A DNA stretch of 64,000 nucleotides from Phialemonium atrogriseum (Eukaryota; Ascomycota; Sordariomycetes; Cephalothecales; Cephalothecaceae), in contig NW_026848153.1 of assembly GCF_030411735.1 (NCBI RefSeq), positions 558,001 through 622,000 of the forward strand, in the 5' to 3' direction. The first letter of the stretch is position 1, and each line of letters starts with the position of its first letter. Shown in pieces: positions 21,974 through 32,511 of this stretch. The notes beneath the pieces were generated by a model. That model saw only the letters and a program-made list of their open reading frames with translations, did no database searches and had not been told where the DNA came from. The translations under genes were made by a program, and so were the position numbers.

Positions 21974-23472
21974 GGTGTCGAGGGCGTCGTGGAACTGGGC
22001 CGGTGAGCCCCCAGAAAAAGTTGAGGAATCCAGGGTGAAGGGCGCTTCACGGAGAGCAAGGGAGGGTGAGGATCGACGGACGGGAATCGCTCGGGTCGGG
22101 GATGTGGTCGACAGGGGTGAAATGAAGGTAGATTGTAGGTCGACACGAGAGGACCTCGAGGGGGACAGAGCGCGAACGGACTCGAAAGTAGTTAACCCGA
22201 TGACGCCTTCATGGAACATGCAAGCTGAGAGTCGAGATTTAGCTGGTGGGCTTTCAATTATTTCGGTTCCCTCCTTGCACATACAGCATACAATCGAACA
22301 ACCGAGAATTCGGAGTGTCCTGATCGACGTCAATGAGGGATTCGGCGTCCCTGCATGGATGCACCCGGAGCGGTGCCGGTAGATAAGCCTGAAGAGGGAT
22401 GAATGAGGACAGGGCTAGTGCCGGTGCCAACGTCACAGGCTGTTAGTGCCAGAGTCAGTGTTCAAGTCGGATGAGAGTTTTATTGTGGCAGAGATGGTAG
22501 TTAACTTTGTCCGTACCTTTTCGAAGTCGTGTGGGAAGGTTTTACCAAACAAGTCCCAATGATGTGGGCCAAGGGGGGGAAATGCAGTCGACTTGCGAAC
22601 ACGGGAAGAGAATGGCTGGCCGGCACGACCTAGGGAAGGCCAGTTTCAAGAATGAGGTGAGGTTTTTGGGCGCTTACGGCAGGCTCATCCACTGAGGGGT
22701 GCGAAATGAGCACTGGCACTGGGGCAGTTTGGGTGCAGCTGACAGGCGAGTTCCCAGTAAAATGATTCGGTGATTCTTCCGATCGAGTTTCCTGCAACGT
22801 GGAGCCAGAGATTGAGCACTAACTGCCCTGCGTAAAACGCTTTAACAGCCCCGTTAAGCAGCACACGAAAAAGACGCGACGACGCGAGGTGAGGTCATAT
22901 GCTGCTTACTCGTTATCTTCCACGTTCAGGGCAGTGATAAAATAGGTCTCAAGTAGTACATCTAGGGTCAATGTTTATTTACTATTATGATCACGGCGAA
23001 ATATTATCTCAGCCCGCAGCTATTATTTGTTCACAGTTACAGGTCCGTGGCTCATCAGAGTCGGCAGCCTATGGCGCACCATTCCCTTGCCTGGATGTTA
23101 ATATAGGGCACCGCTATCAAATTTCCCAGATTCCCGACGATCGGTCGCGTTGTCGTGAAGCCTAGACGTGGACGCGGGGCTCAACCTCGAGGCTTTGATT
23201 GGCTCTCAGTGTTTTCGCTTTTCCCGACTAGGTGGGGTGCGAGGCTCCCTTGCAGGCAATGGATTACATAATTTATTCGGCTCATTTTTCGGTACGTATC
23301 CTGCTTAGCATCGGGCCCTGCCAGTCGCCGGCAACTGGCAAGGCAGTTGAGATAGCCGGGTTTGGAAGTCAAAGATTCAAGAATGCTCGTCATGAACTGA
23401 TTCTCCTCGGCACTGGACTCACGACTCACGATCGACTGCCAACACTCACGTCCCTCAAAAAACCCACCCAAG
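21974..23472. other. Promoter region between TEM1 and GCV3
   Basis: Divergent 1.5 kb region. The first ~360 bp stay open in the TEM1 frame and may be 5' UTR or extra N-terminus. No other gene recognised. Confidence 0.55.
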
Positions 23473-24068
23473 ATGGCTTCAATTGCACGATGCTTGAGGT
23501 CTACAGGACCGAAGTCCTTCTCGACTCTCGCTAAGACGCCTGTAGCGAGGCCCATCTTCAGGGCAAACCCAATTCGGGCATTTTCGGTGACCGCAAGAAG
23601 TGAGGCTTCCAGCTGCATCCCGACAGACGCGGCCTGATAGCTAACCATCACAACCTAGACCCGATAAGGAAGTACACCAAAGACCACGAGTGGATCGACC
23701 TCTCTGCAGACAACAAGACGGGCGTCATTGGCATCAGCGAGTACGCCGCAGAGGCCCTCGGCGATGTCGTCTATGTGGAGCTGCCCGAGGAAGGGAAGGT
23801 CCTCAAGGCTGGCGACGCCATTGGAGCCGTCGAGTCGGTCAAGAGCGCTGCCGATATCAACTCCCCGGTCTCCTGCAAGGTCACGCACGTCAATCTCCTC
23901 TTGGAAGAGAAGCCCTCGACCATCAACCAGGTTCCCGAGGATGATTCGCATGGTGGCGGCTGGATTGCCAAGGTGGCCATAGACGAGGAGGGCGTGAAGA
24001 ACCTGGAGGGGCTGATGAACGCGGAGGAGTACAAGGAGTTTACCGCTGGCGAATCGTCGGAGCAGTAA
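23473..24068 (+). CDS. GCV3: Glycine cleavage system H protein, mitochondrial
   Basis: Lipoyl carrier of the glycine decarboxylase complex; shuttles the aminomethyl group between P, T and L proteins in the matrix. Exons 23473..23599 and 23659..24068 (178 aa); the 59 nt intron joins phase 1 to give VTARNPIRKYTKDHEW. Residues 1-42 are a mitochondrial presequence rich in Arg/Ser. The lipoyl domain carries KYTKDHEWIDL, GISEYAAEALGDVVYVELP and the lipoylation motif ESVKSA with Lys104 as acceptor. Ends NAEEYKEFTAGESSEQ. Length and all family blocks are normal. Confidence 0.96.
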
Positions 24069-24344
24069 ATCTTGCCATAGACAGGACAAGTTTTGTTATT
24101 AGGAATGGCGTAAAATTTGACCAATGGCCGACAATTCAACCTGGAACAGTTCAACCTGGAGGCTTGACGGGGAAACGTGGGACGTGGAAACAGAGATGGG
24201 CCAAGCATTTGTATTGTACATAGCGTATTCCTCCTTTTGGCTCAGGGGAGTTTCTTGATTCATCATACAGGAAGGGTATCGGCTATCTCCGGCAATTCAG
24301 GCGATCATGGTAAATCGATGCTCAATGGTACAACAATACTTGAT

Positions 24345-25364
24345 TCATGATGCCCCGGTGCCTGCCGGTGCTGGCGTCGTTGCTCGGCCTTGGTTGATGA
24401 CATCCAGAATCTTCCTGGCCCCCCTTTCTACGAGCTCCTGAGCCACTCTCTGGCCAAAGCTATCGGCCTGCTCAAGCGTAGAGATGGCCTCCTCCCGTTC
24501 CCCGTCCACGGCCTCGGTTCCGTCTAGACTCACGACTGTAGCCTTCAGTCTCAGCTTCTTCGAGTCACCCTCGCCAACCCACGATGTCTCAACGCCAATT
24601 GGCACACTGCAGCCACCCTCGAGGGTTCTTAGAAGACTACGCTCCGCAAAACATGCCACCATGGTGGAGGCGTCCTCGATTGTCTTCAAGAGTCCCAGTA
24701 CGCGCTGGTCGCCCTCCCTCACCTCGAGTCCCAGCGCACCCTGGCCGACCGCGTGCAACAGACCACCGCCCTCGGTGCTCGACTCCAGGTACTGAGAAAT
24801 GCGCGCCCCATAGTCCAACCGCAGCAGCCCGGCCGCCGCCAGAATGATGCACGAAAACGGGCTAGTGTCTGCATTCAACTTGCCCAACCTGGTGTCGAGG
24901 TTTCCCCTGACATCCTGGAACTTGAGCGCGGGATACCTCCTCTTCAGCTGCGCAGATCTCCGCAGGCTGCTCGTGCCGACCACGCTCCCGGCGGGGAGAT
25001 CAGCCAGCGTCTTGTATTCGGAGCCGTCCCGGAATACGACCACGTCCCTCGGGTCCTCGCGCACCGTCACGCAACCCAGGACGCAGCCCTCCGGTAGGGT
25101 GGTGGGCATGTCCTTGAGGCTGTGGACGACGAGATCGACCTCGCGGGACATCAGCTTCGCCTCGAGCTCCGACGTCCAGAGGCCCTTGCCCATGCTGGGG
25201 AGCGGCGTGGTCGTGTCCTTGTCGCCCATCGTGGCCATGGCGTGGATCTCACAGCTGATGTGCGGGTGAGCGGCCTGCAGGGCTGAGACGACAAGCTCGG
25301 TCTGCTTGAGGGCTAGGGCGGAGCGCCGCGTCCCGATGTGGATGGTCTGTGAGTCGGGAGCCAT
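24345..25364 (-). CDS. HEM3: Porphobilinogen deaminase (hydroxymethylbilane synthase)
   Basis: Third step shared by heme and siroheme synthesis: condenses four porphobilinogens to hydroxymethylbilane in the cytosol. Intronless, 339 aa from ATG 25364 (MAPDSQTIHIGTRRSALALK). Cofactor-binding Arg residues are in GTRRSALAL and TSSLRRSAQLKRR; the catalytic Asp region is DLVVHSLKDMPT; the dipyrromethane-linking Cys252 lies in LEGGCSVPIG. The open frame continues 93 codons upstream but begins only with TTG and is AT-rich, so the ATG at the conserved position was chosen. Tail-to-tail with GCV3 (276 bp apart). Confidence 0.97.
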   Translation of the reverse strand: MAPDSQTIHIGTRRSALALKQTELVVSALQAAHPHISCEIHAMATMGDKDTTTPLPSMGKGLWTSELEAKLMSREVDLVVHSLKDMPTTLPEGCVLGCVTVREDPRDVVVFRDGSEYKTLADLPAGSVVGTSSLRRSAQLKRRYPALKFQDVRGNLDTRLGKLNADTSPFSCIILAAAGLLRLDYGARISQYLESSTEGGGLLHAVGQGALGLEVREGDQRVLGLLKTIEDASTMVACFAERSLLRTLEGGCSVPIGVETSWVGEGDSKKLRLKATVVSLDGTEAVDGEREEAISTLEQADSFGQRVAQELVERGARKILDVINQGRATTPAPAGTGAS

Positions 25365-26762
25365 TGTTGCGGACGAAGATGGGACCGGAATTGGAGAGAT
25401 AAGGTACCCTTGGTTGACGATGAAGGGTTCAATGGTGGGGTAGAAAATGTAGTAGTAGGAAGGGGAATCGCGGTGCGGAAAGAGGCGATTCTGCCCCAAA
25501 AGCAGGGGGTCTGTGCGGGGCCAGGTGCTAACGGTATCGTACTGGCGCTTCTGAGGACAGTACGGATCCGCAATTGCAACAGCAGTTATTAATACAATAG
25601 CAATAGTAACAGCAACTGTAAGAAAAACAGAAATAGCTACCAACTACGATAGCAACCTTCGCTGGTATTGTCAGCATCAGAAGACTATTAACAGTAACGG
25701 CACAGCGATGGTGACAACTGGCGCGTGTACACAGCCCACTGTGGAGCAATTCTCGCAGAGCAGTTCTGGTGGGAAATGCCCCTCACCCTAGAGCTCCTTC
25801 ATCCTCGTCACCGAACCCGCCGTAGAGACCCTTAGATATGGGATTGAACCTTAACAGCGCTTGAAGAACCTCAGGGCTCCACAACTGCCACGACGATATA
25901 CCCCATACAAATCTGGCTAAGCCTCTTCTCGATATTATACGGCTAGGGAGTAGGGAATAGAAGCTACAGGGGTTTGGTCAACCTTGCTGTAAGTCTTTAG
26001 ATCGGCAATTCCGGAACGTGTGTTTGTTCTGTTGCACGAACGGAGTATAATGCTGTTCACGCTCCCAGGCCCATCCGTTCGTCCCATCCGGTATCCATGG
26101 ATGGATAAAAAGGGGTCCCTGTAAGTACTGTACGTAGTTGGTCGGTACCCCTATAGTACACATGCATACATAATAGCCCGGTGCCTTACAGGTACGCAGT
26201 AGCCCCTACAATGCGTTCCCAGAAAGCTTGTAACTTCCATATCTTGAGCAGGAGATCGCTGTCGGAATTTGTCAGAAAGGACTTCAGATTGGCAATTCGA
26301 CACCCAGAAGAGCATTAAAACCAGAAGAGAAGGATTCCATTGTTTTGTCGTTGAGCTGTGAAAGAACCTGGAATTACTCCGCACTTGCTCCCCACACTCA
26401 CACTGCCCTGCCGTGAAAAGCCGTGGCTTTGACCATGTCTTGGGGAGGAACCTGGTAAGCCGAGGGCGGGGTTAAACAAAAATGGAACTGCCAACTCCTT
26501 CCCGTGCCGCCCATCCCACCTTCCACCAGCCACCTACCCCCCCTTACGCAGTACATGCAGAGAGGATCCCCCTCCTCTGTAACACGCACGAGGCCAATCC
26601 AGTTGCAGGTCATGGAGAAGTAGCAGACCGAATAGCGAACTTTCTTTTTCCTTCTCCAAAACCCTCAACGCCTGCTCCTCAGTAGCGACCTCTTCGCATG
26701 TGAACAAGTGACCACAGCTGGTCTGACTGTCTTGACAGTGCCGGCGCCCTGAACTTGCCATA
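25365..26762. other. Promoter region between HEM3 and NNT
   Basis: Divergent 1.4 kb intergenic region. Contains an ACAGCAACAATAG-type trinucleotide-rich stretch at about 25570-25690 in the HEM3 leader. No other gene recognised. Confidence 0.6.
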
Positions 26763-29700
26763 ATGGCATGGACTCTACTTCGCCCGTCCCTGGCTCATCA
26801 TGCCTCGTCTTCCCGTCCGGCCGAGCGGCTTTCCCGCCGGTCGTTAGCCCTCCTTCTCGGTAGGGAACTTCCATTTGTTATTGTTGTTGTTGCTGGTGCT
26901 GCTGGTGCTGCTGCTGCTTCCAGAGCCCGTGGCCCCCCCAATCAAGGTCGTTGAAATCTAACCTTCGCTCATAGGTAACACTTGTGTTCCTCCCGGGCCT
27001 GTCGTAAGCTCCTCGCGCACGTGGCATAGCACCCTCGGGCACCAGAAGCAATCACACACGGCGACTTCGTCCCCCCTCACCCCTACGCCCCCCAAGACCC
27101 AATCGCTGCAGCTCGTCCGCCATGCGTCTGTACTGTCCACCATCCCGCCCCAGCCAGCTGGCCGGCCGGCCTCGGCGACGTATTCAACCGTTGCCGTCCC
27201 GCCCACGACGCCATACGTGAACCTGACCGTGGGCGCCCCCCGCGAGACCTACCCCGATGAACGGCGTGTGTCCCTGACACCCCAGAACGTCGCTCTGCTG
27301 CTCAAGAAGGGCTACTCTCGCGTGTTGGTGGAGCGCGGCGCCGGTGCCCTGGCTGATTTTCCCGATGAGGGGTACGAGAAAGCCGGCGCAACGTTGGTGG
27401 ACTCTGCCAGCAGCATCTGGGCCGAGTCGGACATCGTCCTCAAGGTGCGCGGTCCCAGCGCCACAGAAGTGGACGCCGCAAAGGAGGGGCAGACCATCAT
27501 CAGTTTCCTGCAGCCGGCGCAGAACCGTCCCCTGGTCGAGAAGCTCGCCGGAAGGAAGGTGACTTCGTTCGCAATGGATATGGTTCCCAGAATCTCGAGG
27601 GCCCAAGTCTTCGACGCTCTGAGCAGCATGGCCAACATTGCTGGCTACAAGGCCGTCCTGGAGGCGTCCAATACCTTTGGCCGTTTCTTCACCGGCCAGG
27701 TTACCGCTGCCGGAAAGATCCCCCCTTGTAAGGTCTTGGTTATCGGCGCTGGTGTCGCCGGCTTGAGCGCCATTGCCACAGCTAGAAGGCTTGGCGCCAT
27801 TGTCAGGGGCTTTGACACTCGCCCCGCTGCCAGGGAGCAGGTCCAGTCTCTCGGCGCAGAGTTTATCGAAGTTGACTTGAAAGAAGACGGCTCAGGGGTC
27901 GGCGGGTATGCCAAGGAGATGTCCAAGGAATTCATCGAAGCCGAAATGAAGCTCTTCACTGAGCAAGCCCGCGACGTCGACATCATTGTCACCACCGCCC
28001 TGATCCCCGGAAAGCCGGCCCCGAAACTCATAACCAAATCCATGATCGAGATCATGAAGCCAGGCTCCGTCATTGTTGATCTTGCTGCTGAAGCCGGAGG
28101 CAATTGCGAGAAAACCGAGCCAGGGAAGATGATCACGTACAAAGATGTCAAAATCATTGGTGAGTTCGGCGAAGACTAGCAGGAAAGCTCAGCATCGTCA
28201 TGTGTGTTAATGTAAACAAACACAGGCTATACCGACCTTCCATCGAGGCTTCCCACGCAGTCTTCGACGCTCTACTCGAACAATATCACCAAATTCTTGC
28301 TCTCCTTGACGCCAAAGGACAAGGAATTCGGCGTCGACCTGACTGACGAGGTTGTCCGAGGCTCAATTGTGACTCTCAATGGCAATATCCTCCCACCTGC
28401 CCCCCGTCCCGCACCCCCGCCAGCCCCGGCTGCCGCTACTCCGACTGCGAAGGAGGCAGAGGTCGCCCTGACTCCGTTCCAAAAGACATCCCGTGAAGTC
28501 GCGCTTGTGACTGGAGGTATGGGAACCGCTCTGATTCTAGGCAAAATGACCGGACCCCTCTTCATGGGCAACGCTTTTACCTTCACACTTGCATCCCTTA
28601 TTGGATATCGTGTCGTCTGGGGTGTCCAGCCGGCCCTACACTCGCCCCTGATGAGTGTCACCAACGCCATCTCGGGAATGGTCGGTGTCGGCGGCCTCTT
28701 CATCCTAGGCGGCGGATATCTGCCAGGGACTATCCCACAGCTCTTTGGTGCGGCCTCGGTCCTGCTGGCCTTTGTCAACATTACTGGCGGATTCGTCATC
28801 ACCAAGCGGATGCTGGATATGTTCAGGCGACCCACCGATCCTCCCGAGTACCCCTGGCTCTACGGGGTTCCCGCTGTTCTCTTTGGCGGAGGCTTCCTCG
28901 CCTCCGCGTCGGGCGATGCGGCAGGCCTTGTGCAAGCCGGTTACCTTGTCAGTTCGGTGCTCTGTATCAGTTCTATCTCTAGTTTGGCCTCCCAAGCCAC
29001 TGCTCGCATGGGCAACACGTTGGGCATGCTTGGCGTTAGCTCGGGCGTCATGGCGTCCTTGCTGGCCGTCGGGTTCTCTCCCGAAGTGACGGTACAATTT
29101 GGTGGACTGGCTGCTCTAGGCAGTTTGGCTGGTTTCTTGATTGGAAAGCGGATCACCCCCACGGACCTGCCGCAGACCGTCGCTGCTCTGCACTCTGTCG
29201 TCGGTCTGGCTGCGGTTTTGACCAGTATCGGCAGTGTGATGGCCGACCTCCCCGACGTGTCGACCCTGCATCTTGTTACTGCCTATCTCGGCGTACTCAT
29301 CGGTATGTTTCTCCCTTGGTGACTCCTTCAATCAGAAAGCTGACTCGATCCCAGGTGGTATTACATTCACTGGTTCCATTGTGGCCTTCCTCAAGCTTGC
29401 TGGGAGGATGTCATCGAAGCCTCTCATGCTCCCGGGTCGCCACCTCCTGAACTCGGGGCTTCTGGCCACAAACGTGGCTACCATGGGAGCCTTCGTGACC
29501 TTGGCACCCTCCTCACCTATGATTGCTGCTGGCGCACTCGCTGCTAACGCGTTCCTCTCGTTTGTCAAGGGCTATACCACAACTGCCGCGATTGGTGGTG
29601 CTGATATGCCGGTTGTCATCACGGTCTTAAACGCCTATAGCGGGTTTGCGTTGGTGGCTGAAGGCCTCATGCTCGACAATCCACTGCTCACGACCGTCGG

Positions 29701-30486
29701 AGCCCTCATCGGCGTGTCGGGTTCCATCCTGTCGTACATCATGTGTGTCGCGATGAACCGCTCCCTGGTCAACGTCCTCTTCGGCGGTATAGCTGGCCCA
29801 GTAACGTCGGACTACAAGATAGAAGGCAGCGTGACACAGACTACGGTGGACGAAACGGCTGAAGCGCTCACCAACGCCGAATCTGTCATCATCGTTGTTG
29901 GCTACGGCATGGCGGTTGCCAAAGCGCAGTATGCCATCTCTGAGATCACGCAGATGCTGCGTTCCAAGGGGGTCAAGGTCCGCTTCGCGATCCACCCCGT
30001 CGCCGGCCGCATGCCCGGCCAATGCAACGTACTGTTGGCCGAGGCTAGTGTGCCCTACGATATCGTCCTGGAGATGGACGAGATCAACGACGACTTCGGC
30101 GACACAGATGTCACACTGGTCATTGGCGCAAACGATACCGTCAATCCGATCGCCCTGGAACCCGGCAGCGCCATCGCCGGTATGCCGGTTCTCCATGCTT
30201 GGAAGAGCAAACAGGTGATCGTGATGAAGCGAGGCTTGGCCAGCGGCTACGGTGGGTTTATCCTTTAACTGGCTGGAGAATGGGGCACCTTAAGCTGACT
30301 ACGACTCTAGCCGACGTGCCTAATCCCATGTTCTACATGCCTGGAACGAGGATGCTCTTTGGAGATGCCAAGGTGACGACTGAAGGTGAGAACCCCTTTT
30401 GCAGGAATTTCTTCCCCTCCTCCCGATTACGGAGACTAACTGGCTCATTAATAGCAATCAAAGCCTCGATCGAGTCTAGAGTCTAG
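26763..30486 (+). CDS. NNT: Proton-translocating NAD(P) transhydrogenase, mitochondrial
   Basis: Inner-membrane enzyme coupling hydride transfer from NADH to NADP+ to proton influx. Six exons: 26763..26859, 26975..28159, 28226..29302, 29355..30251, 30311..30385 and 30455..30486; all junctions are phase 1 (1120 aa). Order: presequence; NAD-binding dI domain starting LTVGAPRETYPDERRVSLTP with VLVIGAGVAGLSAIATARRLGA; Pro/Ala linker; hydrophobic dII domain of many helices; NADP-binding dIII with VGYGMAVAKAQ, HPVAGRMPGQCNVLLAEA, GANDTVNP and MKRGLASGYG, ending PMFYMPGTRMLFGDAK. All domains are fused in one chain as usual for eukaryotes. Intron 1 carries a TTG/CTG trinucleotide microsatellite (26875-26925). 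Confidence 0.96.
26875..26925 (+). repeat. TTG/CTG trinucleotide microsatellite in NNT intron 1
   Basis: Imperfect GTT then GCT/GGT triplets. It lies wholly within the intron, so it should not affect the protein. Confidence 0.8.
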
Positions 30487-31312
30487 AACTAGAGGTGTCT
30501 CCGGCGGATACATAAAGCTGTGTCTAGTACATATATGTTCGATCTGGCTTCCGGCATTCCATCCAGCTTATCTAGACGGCAGAACATTGTTGCATGCATT
30601 TGCTGGCGGATTCTCCTTTTCTGGCCCCCTTGTTCTTCTAGATACGACCGGCCACCTCACGGGCCTCGCATCCCTAACTTTTTCTTATATGTTCATTGTC
30701 TAGAGTATTTCTAGTACACTGCATTTATGTCTCGTTATATCGATTTCTGTTGGCCCTGATATCTTGATGCGAAAGGAAGACGAAGGATGGACCGATCGCG
30801 TTTGGTTGAAGTTGCTGTGTTCTGTGTTTTTCTGTTTAAACCCACCGACCTGCGCAGTATGTCTATAGCTCAATACATACCTATCTTCGGCAAGAACGCC
30901 GGAAGAGTCTACCAACTCGACGGCATTCCTGCATGTTCGCACAGCAAATTAGCACATTAGCACATTGTAGTCCTCTACTATTTTCCCCTGCGCGAACCAC
31001 AGAATGACTTACAAGACCAGGAAAGCAGATTACATATGAAAGTGCCGATAGACTATTCATCAACTCTGCACAAACCTAGCCAGGAGAGTCCTGAGCCACG
31101 GATATTTGTAGCACGTTTCGGCTAGGCCAACTGGTATCGTAGACAATTGTTGAGTATTATCACCCAAAGTTTGGCCTGTAATCAGGTTCACGAAATCCCA
31201 GGCAAGCTTGGAACTAGACGGCAAGTGGCCTTCCTCTCCAATGCGCAGTCTATTAATCGCCATCAGCCTATATACATGGTGCTCCTCCTCCCTCCCCCCT
31301 TGACACGCAAAC
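30487..31312. other. Intergenic region between convergent genes
   Basis: 3' flanks of NNT and NDUFA12. A small direct repeat AGCACATTAGCACATT lies near 30950-30966. No gene recognised. Confidence 0.6.
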
Positions 31313-32223
31313 TCATTGCCTCGGGGCCGCGACCGGCTCCCACGACGAAATCTTGGGCTTGGTCCTAGTTTGTGTGGATCGTGAAGTCAGCATATGCCGT
31401 CCGACATTCCCCCCTCCCCCGCCCCTTTTCCGTTTCACGGGGTCGGAGGGGGAAACCGGGGACAAAGGAGGCGCCGGAAACTTACGTGCTGTACGTCTTG
31501 AAGGCGCCGCGCGAGAAGGTGGGGTTCGGGATGTGGCGCGGGGAGGCCCACGAGCGGTTCGTCGCCGTCAGCGGGTCCTGCGTCGGCGGCTGGTCGACGC
31601 CGTAGGAGATCCACATGTGCCACATGGGCTCTATGTGCGAACTGTTTTGGGGGGAGGGGTGTTGGTCTGCTGTCAGCCGAAAGGATAGGAGACGGAACAG
31701 CCGCTGCGAGGTGCGCTCGGGCTGGGGGGGTGTGTGGACTGGACGTACGCATCGAAGTCGTGCTTCACATAGTCGACCCATCGGGTGCGGACTATCCATC
31801 GGAGGTCAGCATTGTCAGAGGAAGGGGAAGTGTCGGGCGAGTGTCCGTCGTGGTCGGGAGGGTTGTTGGGACGTACGCGGTAGCTCATCGTTGTTCTCGT
31901 AGAACTTGTTGCCGAACTTGTCGACGCCGACCAGGGTTCCGGCCTTGGTATCGCCTGAGTATCGTTAATAACCCGCTGTACCGTAGCAATTGAGTGCGAC
32001 CATCCCATACCGATGTACTGTGAAGATCCAGCCGGTGGTTAGTCGTTGTTATTGCGCCACCAGGGGCCTGTCAGGGTTCGTGAGACGTACGTTGATTTGG
32101 TGCCAGTATTCCTAAGATTATTCTGGTTAGTCTGTCCGCGCCTCCCACAATACGCGCAATGGGTTGACATACCTTCAGGCCAATCTTCCGCAGATTGCCT
32201 AGTGTTCTTGAAATGTACGACAT
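31313..32223 (-). CDS. NDUFA12: Complex I subunit NDUFA12 (B17.2), seven exons
   Basis: Accessory subunit of mitochondrial NADH:ubiquinone oxidoreductase, at the junction of matrix and membrane arms. Exons: 32173..32223, 32091..32111, 32011..32017 (7 nt), 31877..31954, 31749..31791, 31486..31641 and 31313..31364 (135 aa). Spliced product reads MSYISRTLGNLRKIGLK, EYWHQIN, YIG, DTKAGTLVGVDKFGNKFYE, ELPLRTRWVDYVKHDFDASH, PMWHMWISYGVDQPPTQDP, AFKTYSTTKPKISSW, all hallmark family blocks. Without the 7 nt exon (TACATCG) the frame is lost, so it is required. Its upstream intron has a perfect CTAAC branch point (GACTAACC) 20-25 nt before the CAG. Divergent from PGS1. Confidence 0.93.
32011..32017 (-). 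other. 7 nt micro-exon of NDUFA12
   Basis: TACATCG flanked by CACAG upstream and GTATGG downstream. It encodes Tyr-Ile and the first base of Gly, restoring the family sequence HQxNYIGDTK. Too short to appear in any ORF list. Confidence 0.88.
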
Positions 32224-32511
32224 AATGCAGGAGTGCCAATTGGCCGCGAGGATGTGTCGACGATGCTCGAAGATCCAGTCAATCGTCTCTTTGTCGTCGT
32301 GGGGTGAAGTCCAAGGAATCCACCCTGCGAGTGGAAGCCGGGATATGCCGGAGCCAATAGGAGAGCTCTAATTTTTTTAGCTTCCCTGCAGCTTCATCTT
32401 TCAGCCTTGCATCCTCGCAGTAATCTGTACTCGATCTATAAATTCTGTAATTCTTCAATTGTGTTAGTAGGAGGCCCTGGGGTTATTTGCGGGCATTGGT
32501 AGTCGGCTGCT
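32224..32511. promoter_or_regulatory. Bidirectional promoter, NDUFA12 and PGS1
   Basis: 288 bp between the two divergent start codons. Must contain the regulatory sites of both mitochondrial inner-membrane genes. AT-rich just upstream of PGS1 (AATTCTGTAATTCTTCAATTG). No specific binding site assigned. Confidence 0.6.

Noticed and set aside
25365..25643. 93-residue N-terminal extension of porphobilinogen deaminase (hydrophobic AVTIAIVLIT)
   Set aside because: Begins only at a TTG, is encoded by trinucleotide-rich leader sequence and precedes a perfect conserved start; fungal enzymes are cytosolic without such an extension.
27312..28157. Minus-strand ORFs within NNT
   Set aside because: Antisense shadows of a fully supported gene.
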